From CF-39 sp036518215 (GTDB lineage: Bacteria; Chloroflexota; Limnocylindria; P2-11E), in NCBI GenBank assembly GCA_036518215.1, contig DATDNP010000103.1:1-64000 (forward strand): DNA of 64,000 bases, read 5' to 3'. Numbering within the stretch: the stretch's first letter is position 1; every line of letters starts with the position of its first letter. The notes beneath the pieces were generated by a model, which had not been told where the DNA came from, made no database searches, and saw only the letters and a program-made list of their open reading frames with translations. This document shows, one piece after another, positions 8,143-16,761 of the stretch. The translations under genes were made by a program, and so were the position numbers.

Positions 8143-8334
8143 CTAGGTCGCGACCACCTGCGGGAACGGTTCGCACCGGACGATCTGCGCCTCGTGCCCG
8201 TCCGGTGTCCGCTCGTGCGAGATCGCTCGCAACGCGACGCACGAGAGACACTGTCCGACCGTCACGTCCTTGTCCCGCAGCGTGCAGTGCACCGTCCCGG
8301 CGTCGACCAGATGCTTCGTCCCAAGACCCAGCAC
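8143..8334 (-). CDS. Small protein with Cys pair, unknown function
   Basis: From GTG 8334 a 63-residue protein can be read. Residues 17-36 contain CTLRDKDVTVGQCLSC, giving three cysteines spaced 12 and 3 apart that could bind metal. It lies 61 bp downstream of the acyl-CoA synthetase gene on the same strand and may be cotranscribed with it. I recognise no family. The start is uncertain; the longer upstream reading overlaps the synthetase and looks like a shadow. Confidence 0.45.
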   Translation of the reverse strand: MLGLGTKHLVDAGTVHCTLRDKDVTVGQCLSCVALRAISHERTPDGHEAQIVRCEPFPQVVAT

Positions 8335-8395
8335 GGCCGCACCTCCCGGCGGGACGATGCGCCCTCGCCGGGCTCTCAGCGAGTGCCGAACGGCC

Positions 8396-10342
8396 CTACG
8401 AGCGTGCGCCCGCGCCGGCGGCGCGGATCTCCTCCACGGCGGCGGGGTTCTCGAGAGACGAGAGGTCGCCGAGGTCCTGTTTCCCGAGGTACGCGCCACG
8501 GATGACGCGCCGGAGGATCTTCGCGTTGCGCGTCTTCGGGAGCTGCGCGACGAAGCGGACGGCCTCCGGACGCAGCGGCTTGCCGAGCAGCTCGGCGATC
8601 TTGTCCGCCACCGAGCGCGCGAGCGCGTCGCTCGGCTCGTTCCCCGGACGCAGCACCGCGATGACGACGATGCCCTCGCCCTTGATCTCGTGCGGCACGC
8701 CGACGGCCGCCGCCTCGCTCACCGCCGGATGCGCGACGGCGGCCGATTCCACCTCGGCCGGACCGACGCGCTTGCCGGCGATCTTCAGCGTGTCGTCGCT
8801 GCGGCCCTCGATGTACCAGTAGCCCTCGTCGTCGATGCGCGCCCAATCGCCGTGTACCCACACGTCGGTGAAGCGGCTCCAGTACGTCTCGATGTACCGG
8901 CTCGTCGCGTCGCGCGCGTCCTTCCAGAACCCGCGCGTCATCCCGGGCCACGGCTTCCGGATGACGAGCTCGCCGACCGCGCCACGGACCGACCGTCCCT
9001 GGTCGTCGACGACGTCCGCGTCGATGCCGGGACACGGGCCCGCGAACGATCCGGGCTGTATGGGCGTCCACGTCGTGCACCCGAGGATGCCGCCGGATAC
9101 CTCCGTGCCGCCGGAGTAGTTGATGATCGGACAGCGCGCGCCGCCGGCTTTCGTGAAGTACCACCACCACGGATCGGGATTCCACGGCTCGCCCGTGGAC
9201 CCGAGCACGAAGAGCGACGACGTGTCGTGCGCTCGTACCGGCTCCTCGCCGCTCCGCATGAGACCGCGGATCGCGGTCGGCGAGATGCCGAGATGCGTCA
9301 CCTTGTGGCGCTCGACCATCGACCAGATGCGCGATGCGTCGGGGAAGTCGGGCGTCCCGTCGTACACGAAGATCGTCGCGCCGATCATGAGCCCGCCGGC
9401 GATGAGCCAGGGTCCCATCATCCAGCCGATGTCCGTGTACCAGAAGATGACGTCGCCGTCCTGCAGATCGAAGTTGTGCGCGAGGTCCTGCGCGGCCTTC
9501 ACCGGGAAGCCGCCGTGTACGTGGACCGCGCCCTTCGGCTTGCCCGTCGTCCCCGAGGTGTAGATGACCATGAACGGGTCCTCGGCCGACGTATCGACGG
9601 GCGCGAGCGGCTCGCGGCCCCTGTCGACGACCTCGCGCCACGTCACGTCGCGGGACCTGCGCTCGTACGCGCGTCCGACGCGGTCCGCGACGATGACGCG
9701 CGTCACGGACGGCGCCGCATCCGCCGCAGCGTCGGCGGTCTCCTTCATCGCGACGACCTGCCCACGGCGATGGAAGCCGTCCGCGCAGATGAGGACGCTC
9801 GCCTCGCAGTCGCGGAGGCGGTTCGCGATCGCGTCGGCGCCGTAGCCCGAGAACACCGGGATGAAGACGGCGCCGACCGACCCGATCGCGAGCACCGCCA
9901 CGACGCACTCGTAGGTGAGCGGCATGAACACGGCGACGCGATCGCCCTTCGCCACGCCCAGCGCACGGAGTCCCGCGGCGAACGTCCCGACGTCCCGCGC
10001 GAGCTGACCGTAGGAGATGCGCCGCACGTTGCCCTCCTCGCCCTCGGAGATCACGGCGACGCGATCGGGGCCGCGGCGCGAACGGAGCGCTGTGGCGACG
10101 TAGTTCATGCGTCCGCCGACCCACCACGTCGTCCAGGGCATCCCCTTCGAGTCGTCGAACACGCGCTCGTAGCGCTTCGTCCACACGAGCTCGAGGTCCC
10201 GATCGACGGCACGCCAGAAGCCGTCCAGGTCGGTCTGCGACCAGCGCAGGAACGATGCGTAATCGGCGTGGCCGGTCTGCGTCGCGAGAGCGCGGAGCCG
10301 GCTGCGGTTCAGATACCTGTCAGAAGGCGACCATGCGGGCAC
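8396..10342 (-). CDS. AMP-forming acyl-CoA synthetase, acetyl-CoA synthetase-like
   Basis: The 648-residue enzyme has the length and domain order of acetyl/propionyl-CoA synthetases: N-terminal ACS extension, P-loop IYTSGTTGKPKGAVHVHGG (about 258-276), the WYTDIGWMMGPW segment typical of ACS, and a C-terminal lid with the adenylation Lys in TRNAKILRR. It would activate a short-chain acid to its CoA thioester at the cost of ATP to AMP. It starts at GTG 10342, with a TAACGT -10 box 6 nt upstream, implying a leaderless message. Acetoacetyl-CoA synthetase is an alternative given the neighbouring 3-hydroxybutyrate dehydrogenase. Confidence 0.9.
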   Translation of the reverse strand: MPAWSPSDRYLNRSRLRALATQTGHADYASFLRWSQTDLDGFWRAVDRDLELVWTKRYERVFDDSKGMPWTTWWVGGRMNYVATALRSRRGPDRVAVISEGEEGNVRRISYGQLARDVGTFAAGLRALGVAKGDRVAVFMPLTYECVVAVLAIGSVGAVFIPVFSGYGADAIANRLRDCEASVLICADGFHRRGQVVAMKETADAAADAAPSVTRVIVADRVGRAYERRSRDVTWREVVDRGREPLAPVDTSAEDPFMVIYTSGTTGKPKGAVHVHGGFPVKAAQDLAHNFDLQDGDVIFWYTDIGWMMGPWLIAGGLMIGATIFVYDGTPDFPDASRIWSMVERHKVTHLGISPTAIRGLMRSGEEPVRAHDTSSLFVLGSTGEPWNPDPWWWYFTKAGGARCPIINYSGGTEVSGGILGCTTWTPIQPGSFAGPCPGIDADVVDDQGRSVRGAVGELVIRKPWPGMTRGFWKDARDATSRYIETYWSRFTDVWVHGDWARIDDEGYWYIEGRSDDTLKIAGKRVGPAEVESAAVAHPAVSEAAAVGVPHEIKGEGIVVIAVLRPGNEPSDALARSVADKIAELLGKPLRPEAVRFVAQLPKTRNAKILRRVIRGAYLGKQDLGDLSSLENPAAVEEIRAAGAGARS

Positions 10343-10378
10343 GCCGAAACGTTAGCGCAGCGCGACTAGGCTTCGCTC
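10343..10378. promoter_or_regulatory. Compact divergent leaderless promoter pair
   Basis: Only 36 bp separate the two divergent GTG codons. TAACGT (minus strand, 10354-10349) is 6 nt before GTG 10342 and TAGGCT (plus strand, 10367-10372) is 6 nt before GTG 10379. Each matches the TANNNT -10 pattern at the distance expected when transcription begins at the start codon. Confidence 0.45.
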
Positions 10379-10930
10379 GTGAGATTGCGACTGCCGTTCA
10401 TGCGCGCGCGCTCGGAACGACGGTTCACATGGCGTGCGACGACGACCGCTCGGCCTGCGACTCCACCGCCACCGCCGATCCCGCAGCCTCGTACGCTCGT
10501 CGAGGTCATTGGCGTCGGCGCGACGGCGGTCGTCCAAGGCATCGCGCTCACGCTCCTCTCGGTCGAGCGATACGAGGAGGGGCTCATCGTGAGCTTCCGG
10601 ATGGTCCGCCATCGCGGACGGGTCCAGATGGACTGGCCGTACCCATCGCTGCTCGTCACCGTCGCACCGGCGGGCTCTGTGCCCTATCGCGTCCTCGCGA
10701 GGGGTGGCTCCGGAGGCGGCACGATCGCCGGCGAGATCGAGTATCGCCTCTCGTACGCGGTCGCTCCCGCACCGCCCGCAGGCGCGCTGGATCTCTCCGT
10801 CGAGGTGAGCGAGATCGCGTGGGAGCGGACACGTGGGACACGTGCCGAGATCGTGTCGCGCGATCCCGGACCGTGGCGCTTCAGCGTGAGGTCAGCGAAG
10901 CGTGGTCCCGGACAAGACGATCCAGCGTGA
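10379..10930 (+). CDS. Hypothetical protein, beta-sandwich-like
   Basis: The 183-residue protein (or 176 from ATG 10400) has a basic N-terminus and Pro-rich stretch, then alternating hydrophobic strands (TLLSVERYEEGLIVSFRMV; SLLVTVAPAG) that look like an all-beta domain. No signal peptide or catalytic motif is visible and I do not recognise a family. GTG 10379 was chosen because a TANNNT box sits 6 nt upstream. Its end overlaps a small minus-strand ORF by 50 bp. Confidence 0.55.
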   Translation: MRLRLPFMRARSERRFTWRATTTARPATPPPPPIPQPRTLVEVIGVGATAVVQGIALTLLSVERYEEGLIVSFRMVRHRGRVQMDWPYPSLLVTVAPAGSVPYRVLARGGSGGGTIAGEIEYRLSYAVAPAPPAGALDLSVEVSEIAWERTRGTRAEIVSRDPGPWRFSVRSAKRGPGQDDPA

Positions 10931-11087
10931 CGCACACGTTGTTGTGCCAGCAGTGACGACCGGGCGCGTGACCGGGACAGTAGCCGTACGTCCCCGAATG
11001 CTCGATGAGCGTGCCGAGCTCGCCCGGCACCGTGCTCGCCACGTGTGAGGGCGCGACGCACACGTAGCGAACGACGATGTGCGCCAT
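10881..11087 (-). CDS. Small Cys/His-rich protein
   Basis: From ATG 11087, 68 residues can be read, with a C-terminal half rich in Cys and His (GYCPGHAPGRHCWHNNVC), a spacing that could form a zinc or heme site. No family is recognised. The frame overlaps the 3' end of the convergent plus-strand gene, which weakens the call, but Cys and Trp density is higher than in most shadow frames of this GC-rich sequence. Confidence 0.4.
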   Translation of the reverse strand: MAHIVVRYVCVAPSHVASTVPGELGTLIEHSGTYGYCPGHAPGRHCWHNNVCVTLDRLVRDHASLTSR

Positions 11088-11349
11088 GTCGGTACGCGAG
11101 GTGCCGCGCAACAGAAGGGCGCGCGCGAGCGTCGCCTGTGCCACGGTGTCACGGTAGATGTCCCGAGACGCGCGTTCTGTCAGGCGCGCGTCGCTGCTCG
11201 GATGGGGCAGACCCCTAGGTGCGACCGCAAACGCTCAGGCGCACGGGGCTCCGGTGTGGCAGGGAGCTGACGCAGCCGGGTCGGCGGCATCAGCTGCTGA
11301 GCCACTGAAGAGGCGGCGGTCGCTCACACGTCGAGCGGACGGCCGGCGG

Positions 11350-11685
11350 TCAGCGCACCGGGTCGATCAACCAGTCGAAGTGAAGCCAGATGACGCGCGA
11401 GTAGCGGAGGATGAAGGGCGCGAGGAGGAGGTAGAGGGCGCCGCCGCCGAGCAGCGCGACCGCGGTGTCGACGCCGCGCCACAGGAGCGCGATGACGATG
11501 AGACCGAACGTCGGGACCGCCAGCATGTATGAGACGACCATCGCGCCCGTGAAGTAGCCCGGCTCACGCTCGAACACGAGGCCGCAGTCGGGACACCGCT
11601 CGTTCATCGTCATGAAGGAGCGCCATACCCTCCCGCGCAGACAGCGCGGGCATCGCAGCGCCAGCGCCGCGCGAAGCCGCGACAT
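11350..11685 (-). CDS. DUF983 membrane protein
   Basis: The 111-residue protein begins with two CxxC pairs (CPRC about 12-15 and CPDC about 31-34) forming a likely zinc ribbon, followed by the conserved FEREPGYFTGAM segment and two membrane helices. This is the DUF983 architecture; function is unknown, though the family often occurs near cytochrome oxidase genes. Its ATG overlaps the stop of the upstream Yip1-like gene by one base (TGATG), so it is the last gene of a coupled operon. Confidence 0.85.
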   Translation of the reverse strand: MSRLRAALALRCPRCLRGRVWRSFMTMNERCPDCGLVFEREPGYFTGAMVVSYMLAVPTFGLIVIALLWRGVDTAVALLGGGALYLLLAPFILRYSRVIWLHFDWLIDPVR

Positions 11686-12359
11686 CAGACGTAGCCGAGG
11701 ACGATCGCGGCGAGCACGATCCCGAGAGCCGCGAGGACGATGAGCGCGAGCGGGACAAGATAGAAGAGCACCACCGCGACGAGGAGGATCCGGAATGCCC
11801 GAGCGCCGGCGACCTCGTAGTGCACCTCGATGGCGCGGTACGTGATGAGCCCGAGCCACGCGAGGCACACGAGGCCGATGAGCGAGGCGACGTTCGCGAG
11901 GTCGGGGAGATCTCCGAGCGCGAGCGTCGCCGCGTCCGCCGGCACGAGCGCGAGCGCGGTGGCATACGCGAAGAGCACGAAGAGCGGAGCGAACGGCCGC
12001 GTGACGCCCGCGAGCCGCGCGGACGCGTGCACCGCGGTCGATCCGAGAAGCCAGACGAAGAACGGCGAGAGCGCCGTGGCCGTGACGACGGCCTCGAACG
12101 AGCGCTGCACGAGGTACACGATCACGCTCGTGCGGTCGCGGCCGAGCGCGTCGAGCATGAAGATGACGAACGGATGACGCGTCGGGCCGAAGAAGAAGTC
12201 GTTCACGCTCGTCTCGGTGAGCGTCCGGTACGCGACGGTCGTCGAGAGCGCCGTCGTGACGCCCACGAGGAAGAGCCCGACGAAACCGTTCCCGCGCGCG
12301 AGGACGAGCGGCACGCCCGTTCGCGGCGAGCGCACGAGCGCGGTGAGCGGGTCGACCAT
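11685..12359 (-). CDS. Yip1-like multi-pass membrane protein
   Basis: The protein has about 224 residues and five predicted hydrophobic helices (near 22-45, 80-110, 125-145, 155-175 and 195-222), a pattern seen in bacterial Yip1-domain proteins. No catalytic residues are evident. ATG 12359 overlaps the stop of the deacetylase gene (TGATG) and is preferred over the GTG one codon earlier. Function is unknown; membrane organisation is plausible. Confidence 0.6.
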   Translation of the reverse strand: MVDPLTALVRSPRTGVPLVLARGNGFVGLFLVGVTTALSTTVAYRTLTETSVNDFFFGPTRHPFVIFMLDALGRDRTSVIVYLVQRSFEAVVTATALSPFFVWLLGSTAVHASARLAGVTRPFAPLFVLFAYATALALVPADAATLALGDLPDLANVASLIGLVCLAWLGLITYRAIEVHYEVAGARAFRILLVAVVLFYLVPLALIVLAALGIVLAAIVLGYV

Positions 12360-13426
12360 CACCAGGCCGCGGCGAGCGCCGCGCGCACGGCCTCATCCGT
12401 CTCGCGGTCGACCTCCGCGCGTTCCGCGCCGGACCAGCGCGGCGGGTCGGCGTCGTGCAGGTCCTCGGGGATCGGCGCGTTCAGCATGACGAGGTATTCG
12501 AGCGACCACGTCCGCCGCACCGCATCGAGCGAATAGCCGCCACCACCCATCGCGATCCACGGATACGGGAGCGACGCGAAGAGACGGACCGCGTGCTCGC
12601 GCGCGTGCGTGGAGATCTGCAGATGGGTGAGCGGGTCGGTGAAGTGCGGATCGATACCCTGCTGCGTCACGAGCACGTCGGGCCGGTAGCGCGTCACGAG
12701 CTCGGGCACGATCGCGTCGAAGGCGCGGATGTAGGCCGGGTCGTCGGTGAACGGCGGGAGCGCGACGTTGATGCTGTATCCCTTGCCGGCGCCGCGGCCG
12801 TTCTCGTCGGCGAACCCCGTGCCGGGAAAGAGCGCGCGACCGGTCTCGTGCAGGCTGATCGTGAGCACGGCGTCCGTGTCGTAGAACGCCGCCTGCACGC
12901 CGTCGCCGTGGTGCGCGTCGATGTCGACGTACGCGACGCGCATGCCGCGGTCGGCCAGCAGCCCGCACACGATGGCAGGGTCGTTGTAGATGCAGAAGCC
13001 GGACGCGCGGCGCCGCTTCGCGTGATGCAGTCCGCCCGCGTAGTTCACGGCGACGCGCAGACGCCCGCCGATGACCTCCTCCATCGCGACGAGCGTCGCG
13101 CCGGTCGTCAGAAGGCTCACCTCATGCATGCCCGCGAACGGTGGCGTATCACCCCATGGGTCCATGCCCCACTCCGAGTAGTCGCTGTCGGGATCGGCGG
13201 ACGCCTGCATCACGGCCTCGACGTAGTCGGGCGCGTGGATCCGCTCGATCTCGTCGCGCGTCGCCTCGCGCGCGGGCAGCACGCGGGCACCCGGACGCTC
13301 GAACGCGCCAAGCCGCACCAGGGTGTCGTGGACGCCGACGAGACGGATGGGCTTCAGCGGATGGTCCTCGCGGTAGACGTGGCGCGCGACGCGCTCGTCC
13401 CAGATGAACCCCGCGCCGAGGCTCAT
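12359..13426 (-). CDS. Histone-deacetylase-superfamily (AcuC-like) deacetylase
   Basis: The 355-residue protein has the class I deacetylase landmarks: GGLHHAKRRRASGFCIYND, the zinc and charge-relay segment YVDIDAHHGDGVQ, the Asp-containing QQGIDPHFTDPLTHL and GGGGYS. In bacteria AcuC removes acetyl groups from acetyl-CoA synthetase and other proteins, matching the ACS-like gene at 8.4-10.3 kb; polyamine or acetoin-related substrates are alternatives. The start ATG overlaps the folA stop (ATGA). A longer upstream reading is Arg-rich shadow. Confidence 0.9.
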   Translation of the reverse strand: MSLGAGFIWDERVARHVYREDHPLKPIRLVGVHDTLVRLGAFERPGARVLPAREATRDEIERIHAPDYVEAVMQASADPDSDYSEWGMDPWGDTPPFAGMHEVSLLTTGATLVAMEEVIGGRLRVAVNYAGGLHHAKRRRASGFCIYNDPAIVCGLLADRGMRVAYVDIDAHHGDGVQAAFYDTDAVLTISLHETGRALFPGTGFADENGRGAGKGYSINVALPPFTDDPAYIRAFDAIVPELVTRYRPDVLVTQQGIDPHFTDPLTHLQISTHAREHAVRLFASLPYPWIAMGGGGYSLDAVRRTWSLEYLVMLNAPIPEDLHDADPPRWSGAERAEVDRETDEAVRAALAAAW

Positions 13427-13923
13427 CCGCGGCGGCTCGCGCGGTCGAGCGTGAGGAAGCGGAACGCGTACGGATGCCGCTCGTCCTCGGGATGCTCGAC
13501 GCGCTCGACCTCGCGCCACTCGCCGAGGTCGAGCTCGGGGAAGAACGTGTCGCCGCCGGCGTCCGCGTCGACCTCCGTGAGATAGAGGCGATCGGCCATC
13601 GGAAGGAACATCCGGAAGATCTCGGCGCCACCGAAGACGATGATCTCGGGCGCGTCGCCCGCGAGACGCATCGCCTCGTCGACGGTCCGCGCGACGAGAA
13701 CACCTTCGGGATGGAACGACGCGTCGCGCGTGAGCACGATGTTGGTCCGCCGCGGCAACGGCTTCCCGATCGAGTCGTACGTGCGGCGCCCCATGATGAG
13801 CGGCTTCCCGGTCGTGAGCTCGCGCACATGCTTCATGTCGTCGGGCAGGCGCCAGGGGAGGTGCCCATCCCTCCCGATGACGCGCTTACGGTCGTACGCG
13901 ACGACGAAGGCGATCCGGCTCAC
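13423..13923 (-). CDS. folA: Dihydrofolate reductase
   Basis: The 166-residue protein makes tetrahydrofolate from dihydrofolate with NADPH. Visible are the substrate-binding VIGRDGHLPWRLPDDM with the catalytic Asp, the cofactor segment KPLIMGRRTYDSIG, FGGAEIF and the final HPYAFRFL. The GTG start at 13923 overlaps the thyA stop (GTGA). Coupling to thyA is the standard arrangement, since thymidylate synthase generates the dihydrofolate recycled here. Confidence 0.96.
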   Translation of the reverse strand: MSRIAFVVAYDRKRVIGRDGHLPWRLPDDMKHVRELTTGKPLIMGRRTYDSIGKPLPRRTNIVLTRDASFHPEGVLVARTVDEAMRLAGDAPEIIVFGGAEIFRMFLPMADRLYLTEVDADAGGDTFFPELDLGEWREVERVEHPEDERHPYAFRFLTLDRASRRG

Positions 13924-14822
13924 ACCGCCATTTTGGCTTCGATGGGCGGATGGTGCTGGTACTGCTCGAGCCGCGCCACCGCGTCGAGGAGCGGCCCGGG
14001 CTTCTCGCCCGCGCGGGCCCGCGTCACGATCTCGCGGTAACGCTCGACGACGTCGTCGAGCGAACGGAGCGACGGGTCGAGCGCGAGACGCGGTGACGGA
14101 TACGGGTCGCGGCGGAGCTGCTCGGCCGCTGCGTCGAAATGGTCGCGGTACACGTGCGCGTCGCCGAGCACGTGCACGAACTCGTGCGGCAGGTAGTCGT
14201 GGAACTGCGCGACGAGATGGAGCAGCAGCGCGTACTCGGCCATGTTGAACGGCACGCCGAGGAAGAGGTCGCAGCTGCGCTGGTACATCGCGAGCGAGAG
14301 CTTCGGCCGGTCCGCCGGCGACTCCGGTGGCGCGACGAAGAACTGGAAGATGGCGTGGCACGCCGGGAGGCTCGTGTCGTCGAGCTCGCCGGGATTCCAC
14401 GCCGTCACCACGTGACGGCGGCTCTCCGGCCGCGTCCGCAGCTGGTCGATCACCTCGCGCAGCTGATCGACGTGACGTCCGTTCGGCGCGATCCAGTCGC
14501 GCCACTGCTGGCCGTAATTCCGGCCGGCGTCCCCATCGAAGCGCGCCTTCGGGAGCCAGTACGGGGCGTACGCGTTGCCGTCCCAGATCCGCACGCCAAG
14601 CGCATGGAGCTCGTTCACGTCGGACGAACCCGCGAGGAACCAGAGGAGCTCCGCGAGCACCGAGCGGAACGCGAGCCGCTTCGTGGTCACCGCCGGGAAG
14701 CCGTCGCGCATCCGAAAGCGCATGACCTCGCCGAAGATCGCGCGCGTGCCCGTGCCCGTGCGGTCGTCGCGGTCGACGCCCGTGTCCATCGCCTTGCGCA
14801 GGACGTCGAGGTACGGTCTCAC
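13920..14822 (-). CDS. thyA: Thymidylate synthase
   Basis: The 300-residue enzyme methylates dUMP to dTMP using methylenetetrahydrofolate. The nucleophile is Cys155 in LPACH; the folate and phosphate sites appear as RTGTGT, RRHVVTAWNP and QRSCDLFLGVPFN, and HVLGDAHVYRDH is conserved. The GTG start at 14822 overlaps the upstream serine hydrolase stop (GTGA). The gene order serine hydrolase-thyA-folA-deacetylase is one coupled operon. Confidence 0.97.
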   Translation of the reverse strand: MRPYLDVLRKAMDTGVDRDDRTGTGTRAIFGEVMRFRMRDGFPAVTTKRLAFRSVLAELLWFLAGSSDVNELHALGVRIWDGNAYAPYWLPKARFDGDAGRNYGQQWRDWIAPNGRHVDQLREVIDQLRTRPESRRHVVTAWNPGELDDTSLPACHAIFQFFVAPPESPADRPKLSLAMYQRSCDLFLGVPFNMAEYALLLHLVAQFHDYLPHEFVHVLGDAHVYRDHFDAAAEQLRRDPYPSPRLALDPSLRSLDDVVERYREIVTRARAGEKPGPLLDAVARLEQYQHHPPIEAKMAV

Positions 14823-16159
14823 GCCCTCGCCCTCCGATACACGCGACCACCGACACGCAGGTACGTCACCTGTCCGTTCGAGCGAAGGAACTCGCCGCGC
14901 GTGTCCTTCAACGGGCCGTCGAGGAGCGTGAACTGGTCGTCCGACGTGAACGCGACGCGCGACGGCGGCGGATCCTGCGGCGGCGGCGTCACCTTCAGCT
15001 TGTTGTGCGAGAACGACCGGTACACGAGCCCCGTGTCGGCAAGCTCGAGCTCCGCGTCGGAGAGCTCCGCGCTGTAGCGGCCGGCGAGCGCCTCATACCG
15101 TGGACGATCGAGCTCGACGTAGACGGGCTCGGGCTGCACGATGCCCAGCAGCTCTCGCTGCCACCACTTCGTGACCTCGCCGTGCAGCAGACCGCCGCGG
15201 ACGGAGTTCGTCTCGACGGCGATGGCGGAGTTGCGGTCCGGCGCGAGCATGAGCACGCCCTGCTGTCCGATGGCGACGCCGCCGTGGTACTGCAGCCACG
15301 TGCCCTGCACATCGCGCAGGAACCACGCGATCCCGACCTTCCGGTCGAGGTCCGCGTCCGCCATCGGCGTGCGCATGAGGTCGAGCGTTTGCTTCGAGAG
15401 GAGGCGCGTGCCGTCGGGCGCGTTGCCATCCCCGAGATGGAAGCGCGCGTAGCGCATGAGGTCGCGCGCGGTCGACACCACGCCGCCGACGGGCGCCGTC
15501 GCGCGCGGGAACGCCCATGGCGTCGCGACGCGAGGCGTCTCATCGATGATCTGGTGGCCGACCGACGTGCGATGCACGATCGCCTCGCCGGCCGACATGA
15601 CGGTGTGATCCATGCCGAGCGGCGCGAAGAGGAGCGCGCGCATCGCTTCCTCGTACGTGCCCCCCGTGACGACCTCGATGATCCGCCCCAGCACCGTGAA
15701 CGACGAATTCGAGTAGTGCCAGATCTCGCCGAGGGGAGTCAGCTGCTCGAGCTCGACCATCGCGTCGACGTAGCGCGCGAGCGCGTCCTCGCCGTTCCCG
15801 AAATCGGCGAAGCAGTCCCCGAGCCAGCCACCGGTGTGCGTGACGAGGTGCTTCACCGTCGCGCGCTTCGCGGCCTCCGCGTCCTTCAGCTGGAACGAAG
15901 GCAGGTACGCACGGACGGGCGCATCGAGCGCGACGTCACCACGCTCGACGAGGCGCATGATGACCGTCGCGGTCATCGTCTTCGTCACGGACGCGATCTG
16001 GAAGAGCGTGTCGGCGTCGACGTCGAGCGGATGATCGACATTCGTGACGCCCCACCCGCCGAGATCCTCGCGCCGATCGTGCCAGAGACCGATCGCGACA
16101 CCGGGCACGTGATAGCGCGACATCGCGTCGCGCACGAGGCTGTCGAGGCGGGGATCCAC
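14819..16159 (-). CDS. Beta-lactamase-like serine hydrolase
   Basis: The 446-residue protein belongs to the class C beta-lactamase/penicillin-binding-protein fold: the active Ser57 in SVTK (57-60), the Tyr149-Ser-Asn151 motif, and HYHGG-like QYHGG near 300. A C-terminal lipocalin-like beta domain (about 345-446) follows, as in many serine hydrolases of this type. No signal peptide is visible, so it is probably cytoplasmic and may act as an esterase or peptidase rather than a true beta-lactamase. Start GTG 16159 sits 8 nt after TAGCAT, and heads the thyA-folA operon. Confidence 0.85.
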   Translation of the reverse strand: MDPRLDSLVRDAMSRYHVPGVAIGLWHDRREDLGGWGVTNVDHPLDVDADTLFQIASVTKTMTATVIMRLVERGDVALDAPVRAYLPSFQLKDAEAAKRATVKHLVTHTGGWLGDCFADFGNGEDALARYVDAMVELEQLTPLGEIWHYSNSSFTVLGRIIEVVTGGTYEEAMRALLFAPLGMDHTVMSAGEAIVHRTSVGHQIIDETPRVATPWAFPRATAPVGGVVSTARDLMRYARFHLGDGNAPDGTRLLSKQTLDLMRTPMADADLDRKVGIAWFLRDVQGTWLQYHGGVAIGQQGVLMLAPDRNSAIAVETNSVRGGLLHGEVTKWWQRELLGIVQPEPVYVELDRPRYEALAGRYSAELSDAELELADTGLVYRSFSHNKLKVTPPPQDPPPSRVAFTSDDQFTLLDGPLKDTRGEFLRSNGQVTYLRVGGRVYRRARA

Positions 16160-16176
16160 GGCTAGTCATGCTAGCC
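16160..16176 (-). promoter_or_regulatory. Inverted repeat over the operon -10 box
   Basis: GGCTAG (16160-16165) and CTAGCC (16171-16176) form a dyad with a 5-base centre. On the minus strand it contains TAGCAT (16173-16168), a TANNNT box 8 nt before GTG 16159. A repressor bound here would block the serine hydrolase-thyA-folA operon. Confidence 0.35.
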
Positions 16177-16199
16177 GCCACCTTTTGTCGCGGGTTCAG

Positions 16200-16739
16200 C
16201 TAGGGATTCGCACGCTCCCAATCGTCGCGCAGCACTTCGCCGATCCAGATGTCGTGCCATCGGCCGTGCGTGAAGAACTGCTCGCGATGGGTACCGACGG
16301 TGCGGTACCCGCTCTTCTCGAGCGCTCGACGGCTCGCCGGGTTGTCGACGAACACTTCGGTCACGAGCTTGTGGAGGTTCAGCTCGCGGAATGCGTAGCG
16401 GGTGCGGAGCTGCATCGCCTCTGAGGCAACGCCTCTTCGCCACCACTGCTTCTCACCGATAAGGATCCCGGTCGTGCCCCGCGCGTTCAGCCAGTCGATC
16501 TGGTGAATCCCGGTCGAGCCGACCGTCTCGCCATCGACATCGATCATCCATTGGACATCGTTCTTCGACTCTCCGACGCGCTTGAAGTAATCGACCTCGT
16601 GATAGAGCGCGACGGCCCAGCGGTGCCCGATATAGCGCGTGACCTCCATATCGGCGAACCACGACACGAAGCGCGGCGGATCGCTGTCCTCCGCGGGCCG
16701 GAGTGTGACGCGTGCACCCTTCAGGACGGGACCGAGCAT
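16200..16739 (-). CDS. GNAT acetyltransferase (RimJ/RimL type)
   Basis: The 179-residue protein starts LKGARVTLRPAEDSD, typical for RimJ/RimL-like N-acetyltransferases, and has the acetyl-CoA loop region KQWWRRGVASEAM and the late NPASRRALEKSGY motif. Substrate (protein N-terminus, amino acid or antibiotic) cannot be read. ATG 16739 was chosen; TATTCT (16753-16748, minus strand) lies 8 nt upstream, implying a leaderless transcript, and the divergent nuclease gene starts only 22 bp away. Confidence 0.88.
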   Translation of the reverse strand: MLGPVLKGARVTLRPAEDSDPPRFVSWFADMEVTRYIGHRWAVALYHEVDYFKRVGESKNDVQWMIDVDGETVGSTGIHQIDWLNARGTTGILIGEKQWWRRGVASEAMQLRTRYAFRELNLHKLVTEVFVDNPASRRALEKSGYRTVGTHREQFFTHGRWHDIWIGEVLRDDWERANP

Positions 16740-16761
16740 CGGCACGCAGAATAGCCAAAGC

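Noticed and set aside
11210..11260. CTCAGGC with nearby GC-rich pairs on the plus strand, like part of a glycine riboswitch
   Set aside because: The other conserved parts of that riboswitch are missing and no plus-strand gene follows within reach; all genes downstream are on the minus strand.
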